Source of the DNA: Opisthorchis felineus
Taxonomy: Eukaryota > Platyhelminthes > Trematoda > Opisthorchiida > Opisthorchiidae
DNA: 64,000 bases
NCBI GenBank assembly: GCA_004794785.1
Contig: SJOL01005976.1
Location: 385,784 to 449,783 of the forward strand
Reading direction: 5' to 3'
Positions 12,401-24,910 of the stretch are shown here, in pieces. The notes below the pieces were generated by a model that saw only the letters and a program-made list of their open reading frames with translations, was not told the origin of the DNA and did not search any database. The position numbers and the translations under genes were made by a program. How positions within the stretch are numbered: the first letter of the stretch is position 1; each line of letters starts with the position of its first letter.

Positions 12401-15400
12401 AAAATCGATGGAAGTGTGAATAGACTGGGGGATTTTTAACTAAGATTTCATCTTAGCAGTGAAAACAATCTGTACAGAAATCCGACAAACAGCTATTTCT
12501 TTCTTATTGGGAAAGACTATCACTAAACTACAGAACGTTTTGAATCCGACGCCCATAGGCTGATAGTTTGAACACAGTCGTTCGGCCACTAGCGGTCGAT
12601 TTCGGATGGGAAATCACACGACCTGGTCGCGCATTGACTGCTTAGTCGAGTGATGACTTTTCGGGTGGAAGTAGCATTTATCATGTGAAATTATTCTTAT
12701 TCAGAACTACTTATAGGTTAATGGATTAATAGTGAAAACTCTCTGGAATATCATATGATATGCACTGCTGAGGATTCCCACTGAGGATCAAACGGCTGTA
12801 CACTGCTTTTCGAATTTTTCAGCAGGGAGTGGTGTCGCTTTCAGAGCCAGAACTTCAAAAATACTTTGGTTCCATTTTGAGCAAGCCAGTATACTATCCA
12901 TCACTCAAGTTGTAATTTTCAGTGGTCCTAATTAAAGTGGCCTCTTTTACAAAGAGTTTTTCATTCTGAAGAAAGAACGAAACTGATAGGAGACACCCGC
13001 ATTTAATAACGGTTTCCCTTCTCAGAGTTAAACTGCTTAGACTTCTCCTACTCTTTACTGTCCCACTTAACTCAGGTTTTTTTAAACTGACCACAGTAAT
13101 TCATTTGTGTTTTATTGCTGATAATTATATCACAGGTGTAGCACTTGACCGTAATTTGGATTTTAGCCCGCTTTTGTCTTGGTTGTGGCACAGATCGGAA
13201 TTTGCGATAGTGAATTGTCATTTGGCATCATTTATAAATCATGCAAGTCCCTGTTGTAAAATTTGGCTAAATTCCACCTAGTGTAGTACCTGATGACATC
13301 AGGGGAAAAGATATGCAAGCAAAAAACCAACCTCAAATGGAATGATTATTGACTTTCGTACCATTTAGGGTGTGTCTTGTAGCTCATGGCTGACAGCTTC
13401 AGCAAGAATCTTGGAGTGGTTCAACTTTACTACAGAAAACACGCAAGTAATGGAAGCGGCCGAGCTGATGCGGTTTTCCTACCTTCAACAGACACCATTC
13501 TAGATCACCGAAGATGTCTAACCGTTGCACCTACTGCCTGCCACAAGGTCTGTACAAAACTGATATCTGTCAGCTTAAGAGGAACAGAAGTAAATTTTGC
13601 GAAGCTTCACTCCACAATACGCAAAATGGGTCATAATTGTGACCGTGTTTGTTCCCTAGAGCTCCACTGTAAAACGTATTCAAACGGTGTATCAAACAGA
13701 AAAGAAGTGGGAGGAAGCTACTTTATGGTGAATGCACTTGCGTTGATAAAGTTACCCGAACCGCTCGAGGAGACGCCTTCAACATTTCATCTGAACAGTT
13801 TGAATACAATAAAATAGTAAAGGAAAGCTTCGGAGAGCATCAGACTTATTTGTGCCCACTGCAAACCGGAACGTGCACCGTATTTTTTAAGAGCAAGGAA
13901 ACTTCCGATGCTTTCCGCTTAATTTTCCTTCAATCATTTTAGTCAAAGTACAAAAACTAGTTTTTTATCGATGCATTTTGCTCTACGTGGTGCGTGACTG
14001 GTCAAATCATCTTGTTTCAAGAACAAGATCAGTGATCAATACCGTCGGTTTTTCCCCTGAAGTTTTGCTACAGCACAGGAAAACGGTTATCCCCTGGCCT
14101 TTTGATTTTCATGCACGCACCATTTGAGGAAAGATTTCAAATCACTAGAAAATAATCCAGATTTGTTACACAGGGATTAAAAACAATATTATCCTGAGCA
14201 ATTCTGCTTGATTTTATGCAATGTGTTGAAAACGTTGAAATTCACGTTAACTTACGCTATAAATCACGAAACTCCTGGCCATCGTTTGGTGACATCGTTA
14301 ATGTGAGGACCCTAACTTATGTTCTCCACTTATTAATTGAGGTCGTTCATTTTTTTCATGTGCCATTCGCAACTTTTCTGCTACGTTCAGTCGAGAGCTG
14401 ACAGCTGCTCATGTGAGTGCCTAATTTTTCATTGCTCAGTTTTCTGTGCAACGTTTACTCTGGTATCTCCGAGTGGTTACTTTGTCTCATTTTGCAGCAT
14501 TCCACAAAACGAAGGGTTTAGGATTCGAAATGAAGTGACAAGTTTACATTAGTTTGATCTCGTTTCGCAGTGCTCCATTTTTCACAGGATGACCTACCCA
14601 GAACAGTGGCGAAAGCCATGATGTGAATATAAGTGTTCAGCTGTTATTTTTCAGACAGGTCGAAAAATGCGAAGTGATACCGCAAATTTGAATCACAATA
14701 GGCGGAGTTGACCGGAAAAATTTTCCTACTAACTTATTGCCTCCAAGGAGCAGACCTGTTATAAAGATTTGGAAGAACCAAATGCCTCCTTATTAGGAGC
14801 ACTACCTAATTAGAATATTTTACTAATAGAGGAGGAACACAACTGGGAACACAATTTTGTGTAGCCCGGTCAATCTTCAATACGCGAGCACATCTGGGAT
14901 AGTTGAAACAGTTGGACTGGAAGATGAAGGATTCGGGACTGCCGATAGACCAATCCTTCGAGAAATTACGCGTAGTAGCCATGGACGAAACGATATTTTC
15001 TGTTGATAGCCTAATTGACTTCTTGCAGGATGAAGCGACCGATAGAAACTGAGTGTGTGCATAGGCCAAAAAGCTGAAATCAGATGAAAGAAGCGGCAAA
15101 AAATAATGGACTTTTTAGTTTAGGGTATGATCTCAATGTCATGGATGACATCAGCCTAGCCACGTGCGTGAATAAAAGTGTAGAAACTAGTCCAACAACT
15201 AAACAAAGCAAGTCTTAATGACGGTAAAATGATGGTAAAAGATCTCACAATAAAGTGTCTTCAATGAATTACTATGATGGGTTTTCTACTTGTTAATTTT
15301 TTAGAAGTTTTCTGAAAGCCACCGCCACAGTTCTACGTCCTGTTATCCTAGCATTGGTCAGTACGGCTTGATCATTTAGTAAATTTTAATAGAGATGATC

Positions 15401-18370
15401 AGCCCTTACGTTTAGTTAACGCAGGTTGATGGTAATATGAATCATGCGATGTAGAACTGACTTCATCTTCATGGTTGGAATGTCCTCATCCATCCACAGT
15501 TCGCATTTGAGAATGACCCTTTTATTGTCCCATTCGTTTACTTAGTTGTACAAATTGTTCATTTATAATTTTGACTGAATTGGAGCCACTAAAATGTCTT
15601 TCCGTGCAAGGAAAATAGAATACAATCACTGGATAAAATCCACAAACATGATTCATGCTGGGTCTGTTATATGAGAGAGTAGGTCATGAAGAGTTCATAT
15701 CGTCAATCAATGAATATGAAATCCACGCCAGTAATAGTGAACTTTCCCCTTTTTTGAATCCATGAGTTATCTATTCCATGTTCTACTTTACAACCGTGCA
15801 ACTCGTTTTCAATATTGGATGACAAATAGTCTCTGTCACTAATATCGGGTTTCGAGGGTAAACATCAAGGGAACAAAAGAAAAGGTCTTTGTTGATTCAA
15901 AAGCCCACGCTACAATTCATCGTGGGCGAATGAATACAACTGGGTAAACATAGCCATTTATAGTTTAAAACCAGGAAAAGTAAATCTATTGTTTTTGTGT
16001 TCACGGAAGCTAGGTGAAGCAGACGAAAGCCTGGTGAACCGCAAATCACACATTGCGTTTTGTACGCAATTGAATAACAAAGCAATGCTAGAGTAGTACG
16101 CCTTACAGACCACAAAGTGAATAAAGTCTGCGGAGGTGAGTTATTTTAAATACATGAGGGTCATGGTTTTTAGAATACCCCCAGAATAACTTGCATAGCA
16201 GGCGAAATATTTTGCGGTTATTAAGGTAACACTTTAAGGGGGATGCACGCCGCTAATTGTAACTAGGAATAACTATCCGAGTCCGTCTTCTGTACAGGTC
16301 GAACAATATTATCACCGTCATCATCCGTTTTTCACTCGACCCTTGGCATGAAGCACGCAACCACAATTTCAAACTTGTTGAGCGGCTTCAGCACCTGGAG
16401 TCCTTAGTCATACCAGAGTTTGATTACTTATTAGGTTACTGGTATATTAAGCCCCACTACATTATTGCCTACACCTAAGCCTGTTGGCTGAACGAAAGAA
16501 CCTGTTTGAAGGTTGATAAATAACCTGAAAAAAATTCAGTGTTCAATTACTCACCAAAGTGCCTTGATAGTTGTGCTGTTTTACGCCTAATAAGATGCTC
16601 ACAGCGATATAGCAACTTCAGGTGAAATCTACTGCTACGCAGCTCTTCGACAGAAGTCAGCTTTGATAACATCGGTAAACACTAAAAATCTTTGAAAGCT
16701 TTGGCATATGTGTTTGAGAATTCTCTGAGGTGTTCACTTAATACTGCCCCGTTGAATCCACCAACGACATGCGATGCTTTCTTTAGTAAATACATTAGTA
16801 AATAAGCTCAGCATTAGCTCACTAAGCGTCGAAATCCAGCTGGACCTTTAGTGAGGCTTTCAGATGCTCCCGCTTCTTGCGTATAGTGCAGCCAGCTTTA
16901 GAAGGAGTTCGATGTTCTTGTGTAAGTTCTGTCCACTGTTTTCATAAATTTATCAGTACATTGACTCTAGCAGTTAAGGGCACTTTTAAACCCAGACTAT
17001 GATGGATAGTCCTAGAAAAAATCTCTCGTCGGCGTCCTATATTCCGCATGTTATTAGAAAAGTTGATAGTGTTGTGCAACGAAAATTTTTATGTCGCCGT
17101 TTATATTTCTAGCAGTGTGAAGCTACGTAGTTTCACCCGGAATCACGGATTTTAACATAGTGCTTGGTTGAATTAAATGCAGAATATAATCTCTGTGCCC
17201 TTCTGTCCAAAACATATATGGGCAACCATTTGGAAAAGTAAGGTCTGTATACTTTTTACGTATGTGTGCTTGTGTCTCGTGCTGAACGTCACGTGATTGT
17301 TAGATAATAATCATTCTGAAAACGAAAGACTGATTTTGCGTCCCTGGATTTGTCTTATGTCGTCTATTGAAGAACATCATTTAGTAGCAAAACTGAGTTA
17401 TCGTCTTGAATGCTAAATTAGTGTTCCTTCATACTGATGACAGCTTTTATAATAATCTATGGGTAGATACTAGTTTTTTTCTATTTCTGGGAAATTAAAA
17501 CTGATGTTGATAGAAATCCGCAGAAATCCGAATAAATTACATAGCTACACAATAAAACAGCATCATATGCAGAGCATCAGTCGTCTGTCAAAGGAGCATC
17601 CCTCACAGGGTAATCGAACTGATTATTCGCTTGAAGTGCCGATAATTTGCAGGTTTATGTCAAATAAGGAAAGAACACACCCTGAGGATTAAACCGTGTT
17701 ACTCTACGAGACTATATAATCCATTTGAGTGAAGTCTATTTATCTCTAATTTTCACAAACGTTTGAATGCGTCTAGGTACCTTAGCTTCTTACCATAGAA
17801 GGGCTAATCAGAAGTGCACGGATATGAAGTGACGATATACTCACAGGTGTAAGTCTGCTAGTTTCCTGGATGTCCAAAGCAAACGTCAGCCATGTTTCAC
17901 AAGGAGTAAGTAAACATACGATTGCAACTTAATATACTTAGATCCTAATCTTCACGCCAACCTTCTTCATGCCCAGCGATATGCGTATAACGTGCAAAAA
18001 TGCTGTTCTAAAGATATCCAAACAGATTGTGCCGTTTCTCTCAGCCTATTCACTCGGGGATGACGGCTGGTCGAGGTGGATAAATTCGCCGAAGTGCTCT
18101 AGCACCACTTCCTTTCTAGTTCCGGGTCATTTAAGATAAGAAGACTGTGGAGTTTTAGCCAGTAACCTCTAGTCTAACAGAGTAGAAATACTTCAAGATT
18201 TTCCTACAACCTGTTGTGGAATATGGTGTTCTGCAGTGAGGACGATTTTGTCGTCTAAGCAGTATCCAGTATCCACTGTGTGATCTTCCTCAGCAGGTTT
18301 ACCCACTGTCCAGCCAAACCCCAATTCGGATTTGAGGGATAACAGCAGGCAACCCTGTTGGTGTAGGCCG
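9440..18370. other. Mostly featureless AT-rich DNA
   Basis: Apart from the weak 143-codon ORF at 13386, no motif-bearing frame, structured RNA, tandem repeat or retroelement remnant was recognised here. Confidence 0.5.
13386..13817 (+). CDS. Weak hypothetical ORF, 143 codons
   Basis: ATG at 13386 (context GCTCATGG) opens 143 codons without recognised motifs. A window of this size and base composition is expected to hold about one such ORF by chance. Sequence such as LHSTIRKMGHNCDRVCSLEL is not obviously low complexity. Listed because it is among the longest frames outside the retroelements. Confidence 0.18.
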   Translation: MADSFSKNLGVVQLYYRKHASNGSGRADAVFLPSTDTILDHRRCLTVAPTACHKVCTKLISVSLRGTEVNFAKLHSTIRKMGHNCDRVCSLELHCKTYSNGVSNRKEVGGSYFMVNALALIKLPEPLEETPSTFHLNSLNTIK

Positions 18371-18969
18371 ATAGCTAACTAATCATCACCGTACACACCA
18401 ACGCGTGCTTCCGCAGCCGCGTAGTATTACCTCAACTACCCGAATGAATTCCTAAAATGAGGTACCCGACCTAAAGCTCTCACCTTGTCGTGGTGGCCGC
18501 GCTTCAGCGCTACAGTAATCTTTTGGAATACACTGACTGGAACTTCGTTTCTTAAGGTTCAGTCATACCAGAACGGCCAGCGGGGAGCAGTCCGACGGAG
18601 AAGAGCGAGTCCCCGTACTGCGGGAATTCGAAATACGAGGAGCTCTGGAGGTAAAGTCGGGCTTCTCTCCGCAATAGGATTGCGATGAAAGTAAGATCTT
18701 TTTCGAGCAACCAGCATGTCTATACTTACAAAAGGAGCCACTAAGCCTTCTTCAGAGCAGGAACGGGCTAGAAAAGCCACACACTCTGATCACACAAAGG
18801 TCGACCATGACCGCCTGTGCATTATTCAGTACGGTCAAAATACTTTTAAAACAACTAGTCTGATGTTGCTCATAGAATACCTGTAACGCGCAGCCGCATT
18901 AAGTCAAATAATTACGCCTTAATCCCTGCGCTCTCGGGCAAGGCAAGCCACCTGCTGCTAATTAAATCA

Positions 18970-19625
18970 TTGGCTCCAGGACGGGTCCCTCATGAAAACC
19001 TTATTAACCGCCGTCTCCTGGCTCAAACGTTTAAGCCAGAGGCTAGGAAAGCATTCCCGTACAAGACTCTACCTCATCTTGCTGCCTTGTCGATCAGACT
19101 CATGAGTAAAAGCCTCAATGAAAGGCATCTCAACCAGGCCCCTTTCTTTTGCCTAAGCAAACTCAAAGTATCATTTTCCCTTGCAGGTTTTCGTTCACCG
19201 GCCCTCACTCAACCCCTCTCCAGTGAACTCAGTGACGCACTGAATTCAACCCATTTGCCTATTCCCCACTCATCGTTTCTTGTCTAAAACAGCCAAGTGC
19301 AATGAACCAAGATTCCTCGTTAAACTCAAAAGATCTAGTCAAAGTTCCAGTCTTTTACGTTTTTGCTCTCTTTCAGATTGGGTAACCCTGTTGAAACCCT
19401 GCCTCCCCGCTTTGTCGATGTTGTGTCTCCGAAAAACACACAAGACACCATTTCGGTTGTGCACCTCAGGCTGCTTAGAACGAGCTCAGATGGCCCATAT
19501 TCCATTTTTCGTAATCGCTGGTGGTATCGACGGTGCAGGAGTTGCAGTCACCTAGGAGGCTAGTAGCATTTTACTGGACTGGATCCCAGTGATGTGAACG
19601 CCCAATTTGGACGACTAAAACTGGC
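18970..19625 (+). pseudogene. AP-endonuclease domain remnant of the non-LTR element
   Basis: Translation gives the N-terminal signature ARKAFPYKT...LAALSIR (around 19045-19100), which matches the start of fluke RTE-like endonuclease ORFs where an 'LAALNVRT' strand opens the nuclease fold. Further on, LLDWIP (about 19571-19590) runs directly into DVNAQFGRL in another frame. The latter looks like the catalytic Asp-x-Asn motif, so the sequence normally between these two motifs is deleted. Several frame changes occur (for example near 19290 and 19370). It is not functional. Confidence 0.6.
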
Positions 19626-20779
19626 AGACGTACAGTTGTGCAATAGATTGCTAGTCGATGCTCAGCGTACAATTAACGAGGACCTGGGCTGAACATTATC
19701 TCTTCCTGGCCAGTATGGACTCTAAGCACAAACGCTCACATTAAGCTGCTTGCAGGTCATCAACCGCAACCTTGCAGTGTATTTAATTGGATCATGTGGC
19801 TATCGGTTACCGATGATGAGCCTCAATTAAAGATTGTTGTTCCTTGTGAGGTACGCAACATGACTCCGAGCATGCCATTGTGTGGACTTGGTTATCAATT
19901 TACTTTCCATCAGCATTACGTGAAATGAAGAATAGCGGACCTGTTCATCAACCACAATGAATTTCATTACATCGATCTGGCTGGGAGACTACTGATGCCG
20001 AAGGTTGGTTTAAAGTGGGCGAAAGAAGCTACGCTAACCGCTTTTACGACTGCCTGTCTCAGCAAAATTACCGCTGAATAACACCGAGTTCAGCAGTTTT
20101 AAGTGATGCAAGAAAAGCCCTATCAGCAACTAGCCACTAGGTGGCTCACGCAGGTCCCTTACACTCCGGATAATCAAGAGCTTAAAGAATGCCAGAGAAC
20201 GCCGTTTGGTGGCGATGGCCCGGAAGGTAGATTGCCATCGCTACAGAAAATTGCCTCGCAGTGTTCCAGCTGATCCAATCAGCAGGCCAAAGAAGATGGG
20301 AGTCGAGGAAGCAATATGCAAGAAAGACAGAATAGTAATTACTTCTAAAATCGTCGCCCTGAGAGATTGGTCGAATATTAAAAAGCAGTTCATCTAGCTT
20401 CCTTCAAAAAGAAACCTCTAAAGGACACCAACGAGCCTGAATGGAACAATAAAACTAGCCCGCCGACAGTAGCAGAAATCCCGTGACAAATCCTCAGGCG
20501 CGACAGGCCACCTATAGATTGTTTCCAGCAATCATTTTGGGCCACGTGAAGTTACAAGCAAAACCCCAGGAGCCAAATCGTTTAACAACAAATTCGGTAC
20601 TACGAGTACAATAATAAAATAATAAAACTGCAAAAACCTCAAATCGTGGGAGTACGATGCCTTCTATTCACCGGTTTAGAAACTGCTAATTCTTAACGGC
20701 ATCTCAAAGTCCACACCGGCTCAATGCAACGTGGCTAGAAGATAGCGAAACCCACGTGTTGATTTAAACAACACCTGCG

Positions 20780-21690
20780 ATGACAAGGTCAAAGAGCGGT
20801 TCACGTTCAGGACAAAAGCAAGAAAACCAGTGTAGGCGCAAAATCGAAACAACAAAACGAGGAATAGCTTGGTACACAATCCGAATAAAAGAAAAGAATC
20901 AACACTATCCGGCTCGGATTATCCACACCCCACATTTTGCAAATATGGTGAACAGTATGATGACCATACTACGGATGATTTGGAACGAAAACATGCCAGC
21001 GGGAAGGAGGACCTCAACTGTAATCTCAATCTTTAAAATGGGTGCAAGAAAGCCATACGAGAACCTTCCTAGCATCAGGCTGTTAGCCACGGCATCCAAG
21101 GTTTACAATCTGGCACAATTTTTTGCAGTTTGGCTGATCATCGGCAGACAGACTAGTGAAAATCAAGCAGCGTTTCCCCTCGTCAAGGATGGATAGACCA
21201 CATCCTTACCTTGAGACATTTTCTTGAACAGCGTCACTCTTTCGTGCATCTCAATTTGGTACAGTGCTTCCTGGTTTCTTTAGTATAGGTCGTCTCCACT
21301 TACAACGAAATCTCTACCAAAATTCCCAAATTCCCCCACTACTAACATTTGTATCCCTTTTGGGCAATTTATGTGCAAGCTGCTGGCGCTAAGGATAAAC
21401 AGCAAGCTTTCACCTGAATCCTTCACGTCCAGTTGTGTAAGACAAAGCTACACTCTCTCGCAGTTCCTCTTCAAATTTGTTGACGACGTGTTGCGTGGAA
21501 CCTCTCTGCCTGCCTCTGAAATTTAGGGGATCACAATGCTCCCGGAACATTCGCACACAAGCACTTATCATGCTGATGGAATTGCTCTTCATAGTTCAAA
21601 TCCTCCCAAGCGGCAAGGACGATATCGCTCCCAGTGATTGGCTACATCACCTAAGCTATTTTCCGGTGGCCGAAACTGTAGCGGATTGAA
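20780..21690 (+). pseudogene. Reverse-transcriptase domain remnant of the non-LTR element
   Basis: The first 138 codons (20780-21196) are open. They contain STVISIFKMGARKPYENLPS (21014-21073), SIRLLATASKV and ENQAAFPLV, matching the fingers region of non-LTR reverse transcriptases (consensus like 'IPIFKKGxxxxCxNYRGISLL' and 'ENQAGFR'). After a stop at 21194 come pieces in other frames: a DIFLNS..LEQ-like segment (about 21220), FVDDVLRGTSLPAS (about 21475) and HADGIALHSSNPPKRQ (about 21569-21616). The last would be the YADDIAL catalytic box with the second Asp changed to Gly. Stops and frameshifts make it a dead copy. Confidence 0.65.
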
Positions 21691-22170
21691 CCAACGTACC
21701 CTTTGTGCATGGAATTCAGGTGACAAAATAAACTGAACTGATTTCGTCATGCTGCACAGTATTTATGGGCTGAAGGGTTTTGTTACCGCTTAAAGGATCA
21801 GCCGGAGGATGAATTTGTTCGCGTTCAAGCTTGGGGGTGCTGCTTTTGCAGGTTTTGATGTTTTTATCTTTTGTTCAATGTTCATAGTTTGTGTCCCACA
21901 AACTGCTTGAGTTAATGTTGGGGAAGATGCTTGGGTATGTGTACGGCTAAATAGTTTTTGGAAATATTTAATTATTATACATATATATAATATTTATCTG
22001 GAAATATCACATCTACGATTGGAAATTTTGCAAGCAGCAAAATTGACTGATGAAAAGACAGTTTCCAGGTTTGTCTTCTAAACTGATGATCTTGTAGGCC
22101 TAGTAGCTACGACAAACTGTCATTCGAGTGAGTACTATTTTGGGTTGTTTGAGAACTTCGCTAATTTTAC

Positions 22171-22445
22171 CAAGTTGGACAGCACGCTTCTGATGTCAAA
22201 CTGTAGCTTGCAGTTTGCTGGTCTGAGCATAGTGTATCCGTCAACTGTTGACGTTCACTGTTTACTGATGTCACCAAATGCAGTAAGACAGCTTTCGCAT
22301 CTTCTCGAGATGGCAGTGGGTGACAGCTGGTGTTTACCAGGCAATCGCAAGCGCTGCTACATATCTGCGCCACATTTTTTTCGGTCAGGACATGAGAATC
22401 GGCCGTAATACGTATGTGGTCTTTAGTTGGGGTAAGCTGTCGGAA
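22171..22445 (-). CDS. Candidate internal exon, unrecognised protein (downstream exon of pair)
   Basis: The minus-strand exon begins after CCCGTCTTCTAACCAG, an acceptor with a pyrimidine tract and a CTAAC branch-point-like site. It ends before GTAAAA (22170 downwards), in phase 2. It encodes about 91 codons with RQLTPTKDHIRITADSHV, NVAQICSSACDCLVNTSCHP and SREDAKAVLLHLVTSVNSER, a Cys-containing, mostly polar sequence. Its phase (0) matches the donor of the exon at 22477-22671 across a 31-nt intron. Very short introns are well known in schistosome and other fluke genes. I do not recognise the family. Confidence 0.5.
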
Positions 22446-22476
22446 CTGGTTAGAAGACGGGCCACTTGGCAACTAC

Positions 22477-22671
22477 ATATTGAATTTGCCACGTAGTAGT
22501 GGCCTTGGATACAAAACAAAAACTCTGATGATGTGTACGCATCGCCCAGTTTAGAATGCCTGAAGAAGGTCCCAGAATAACTTTTGTAACCAAAGCATCT
22601 GATAAGTGACCGATGGTTATGGATTTGTGCGTTTCCACTGATCCATTTGCCATCCGTAAATCGCAAGCGTA
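22477..22671 (-). CDS. Candidate internal exon, unrecognised protein (upstream exon of pair)
   Basis: The minus-strand exon starts after AAAAAACTTAG and ends at TAT before GTAGTT (donor at 22476-22475). It gives 65 open codons in phase 0, including ANGSVETHKSITIGHL and ALVTKVILGPSSGILNW. The frame runs into TAA inside the following 31-nt intron, so an intact product needs splicing. I recognise no domain. It shows mixed amino-acid use and few low-complexity runs, as expected for coding DNA. Function is unknown. Confidence 0.5.
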
Positions 22672-24047
22672 CTAAGTTTTTTGCAACAAAAATCTTAGCG
22701 AAATGTTTTGGACAAACCTATCTATTGAATGTTTTACTCTGGGTTGCTGAGATGAAAGAACTTGTCCCTTTCAGAGAGTTACATGGGCGTGCCATCGCCT
22801 TCGTCGGAGCACTAAACGAGAAAAAGACGACAACAGTGCACTCAATCATCAAACTTATCCAGATATTACTCACTGTAGAGTCCCGGAGGAATTAAACAAG
22901 TTACACGAAGTAAGGTCCTGGAAGTAGGATGAAGCTATCTATTGTGGTGCCTTATTATGCATGTGGCAATAAATGCAGTACAAGTACTCCATATATCTGG
23001 AAATTATTCGCATTCTGGACAGACCACTTATTTCTTGCGAACAACGCCTACATCCGTACGGTTGTGAAAAAGAAGTCATTAGAAGGTGAATGCAAATGAA
23101 AACCGTGATTGTTTGGCTGCTCCTCAAGCATAGATTAAATGTTCGCTCCTAACCTGATTGGTTATGAAAAACATATAGCGCCCTTCCTGCTGTGTTTTTC
23201 TGAAGTAGTGGTTTTTCAACCAGAGAAGTAACGAAAATGATTATTGTAAATATTACAGCTGGATAGAGGAACGTGCAGATCTTCTTACGAGATTTTTACT
23301 GAGAACAAAGAGGAAATACCAGAGGAGAATATTCAAGTCGATGGTGGGATGAAGTGAACACAATGACTGGCTTAGTTTGTACTTATAACCCACTTGTGAT
23401 ATTTGGACAGAAGATACTCTTTGAGAAACTCCACTCAAAAAAACTAAATGGAAGGTTACTTGGAGATAGGTCTCATCTCATTTGCATATGGTAATGAACA
23501 TCGTTACCACTAATGAGAAAGATTCCAATCAATCGCTTGACCAATCAGTCAATCGCATTTCCCTGGACGCCATTTGAAATATCGTTCATCACGTGGGCAG
23601 AGATATCGCTCTACACCAATCAGCGAAACATAATATTAGTGGCAATTTTGATATGATTCAGTATGAAAGAGAGAAAAACTACTAACCTTAGTTTGTTTTT
23701 GGTCCCATTCGTGGAACATCTTTAGTTCAAACACCAAAGTGCAATAAACACACTTAAGGTATAGAACCATTGAGCTAACATGCAACCAAAAGAAACAAGC
23801 AAGGAATGCATAGTACTGGCAAACCGCCCGACCAGTGCTTACTTGTCTAAATGACTCATTTTTCTGAGCAAATTAACCCTTAACTGTAGTTATGCAACTG
23901 TCGATTTGTATAAGCTTAGAGTGACATTTACGTGCTCGCGCGTTGCCTGTGTAGCCAGTGACTCAGCTACATTGCTCAGTGAAGACAGTTCTCTGAAATT
24001 TAATGGGGTGACGTAAATGGACTTATTCAAAATACTCTAATTTAGCA

Positions 24048-24059
24048 TGGTATCAGAGC
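24048..24059 (+). promoter_or_regulatory. Possible LTR-retrotransposon primer-binding site
   Basis: TGGTATCAGAGC directly follows ...GCA. It is the classic 12-base copia-type primer-binding site, complementary to the 3' end of plant-type initiator tRNA-Met, placed just after an LTR ending in CA. Animal initiator tRNAs differ slightly (TGGTAGCAGAG expected). No LTR pair or pol remnant was found nearby, so this may be chance. Confidence 0.25.
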
Positions 24060-24882
24060 TTGAACTTAGTAGGGGTACGCAACCGGATTACAGGGAATTA
24101 AATTATCAATAAACTGACTAGTGATCGTCTGTCGGCTATTGTCAGATACTGCTGACGATAGCATCTGTTTAGTCTGATAATTGAAAGTCACAACTAGAGT
24201 GATATTTCAATGTCTTTATCATAAAAAATACCGCTAGGCAAACAATAAAACAAACTGTTGCGACCAGCGATACTTATTAATGATAATGTTGCAAATGCAC
24301 AGTATGAGTATGCACCATGAGTAAAAACTGACTTTGATTGTGGGTTCATTCTTGAGAAACGTGCTCAGAGTCGAAAATCTTGATTTTGGATTTTTAGGGT
24401 TTCTCAATAGGTCGTTCTGTCCGGGATTTAAAGCGCTTTCTTAGCGACGTAGACTATCTGTAATGAACCATCACTCATCCATTCCAGTCAAATGGAAAAT
24501 AATCGTCTTAGGAGTTCAAACGACATGCTTTAGAGTTATTGCGTTGTAACTGTTGGAATTTTCATCTTTTTATCAGATAAATGCACAAATGCCATTTTTC
24601 CTAGCAAAGCCCTGGAACTTGATCTACGGATGTAATTTATCTAGATTTTGCATCGCTCGAAGCGGATTGTTTCAGAATTCTACTGGAGCAATGAATATAC
24701 TGGTGGATGTCTTACTAAGAACATGGACGGCGTGCAAACTTAAGCGTATTTGTTATCAATCATGGCTAGTGCCCTACAAATTAAGGTAAAACTGAACCGT
24801 GGTGACATGCATGGTTGGGTACATAACCAGTACAGATTTGATTCAGGGAAAAAATATGTACTGGTCCAATGAACACACAGGC

Positions 24883-24910
24883 AAATAAAATCACATTTGT
24901 GATTTTATTT
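24883..24910. repeat. Perfect 13-bp inverted repeat
   Basis: AAATAAAATCACA (24883-24895), two T residues, then its exact reverse complement (24898-24910). It could act as a transcription terminator-like hairpin, a protein-binding palindrome or a transposon relic. Nothing adjacent decides which. Confidence 0.7.

Larger units (their letters stand above)
18380..21720 (+). mobile_element. Decayed non-LTR retrotransposon (RTE-like)
   Basis: A long stretch, higher in GC than its surroundings, reads as one degraded element. The leader at about 18380-18720 (including CTCACCTTGTCGTGGTGG, about 18479-18496) resembles leaders I associate with fluke non-LTR elements. Endonuclease-like peptides follow at 18970-19620, then linker remnants, then reverse-transcriptase-like peptides at 20780-21690. 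Numerous stops, frameshifts and internal deletions show that it is long dead. The clade call rests on remembered family resemblance and not on an alignment. Confidence 0.7.
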
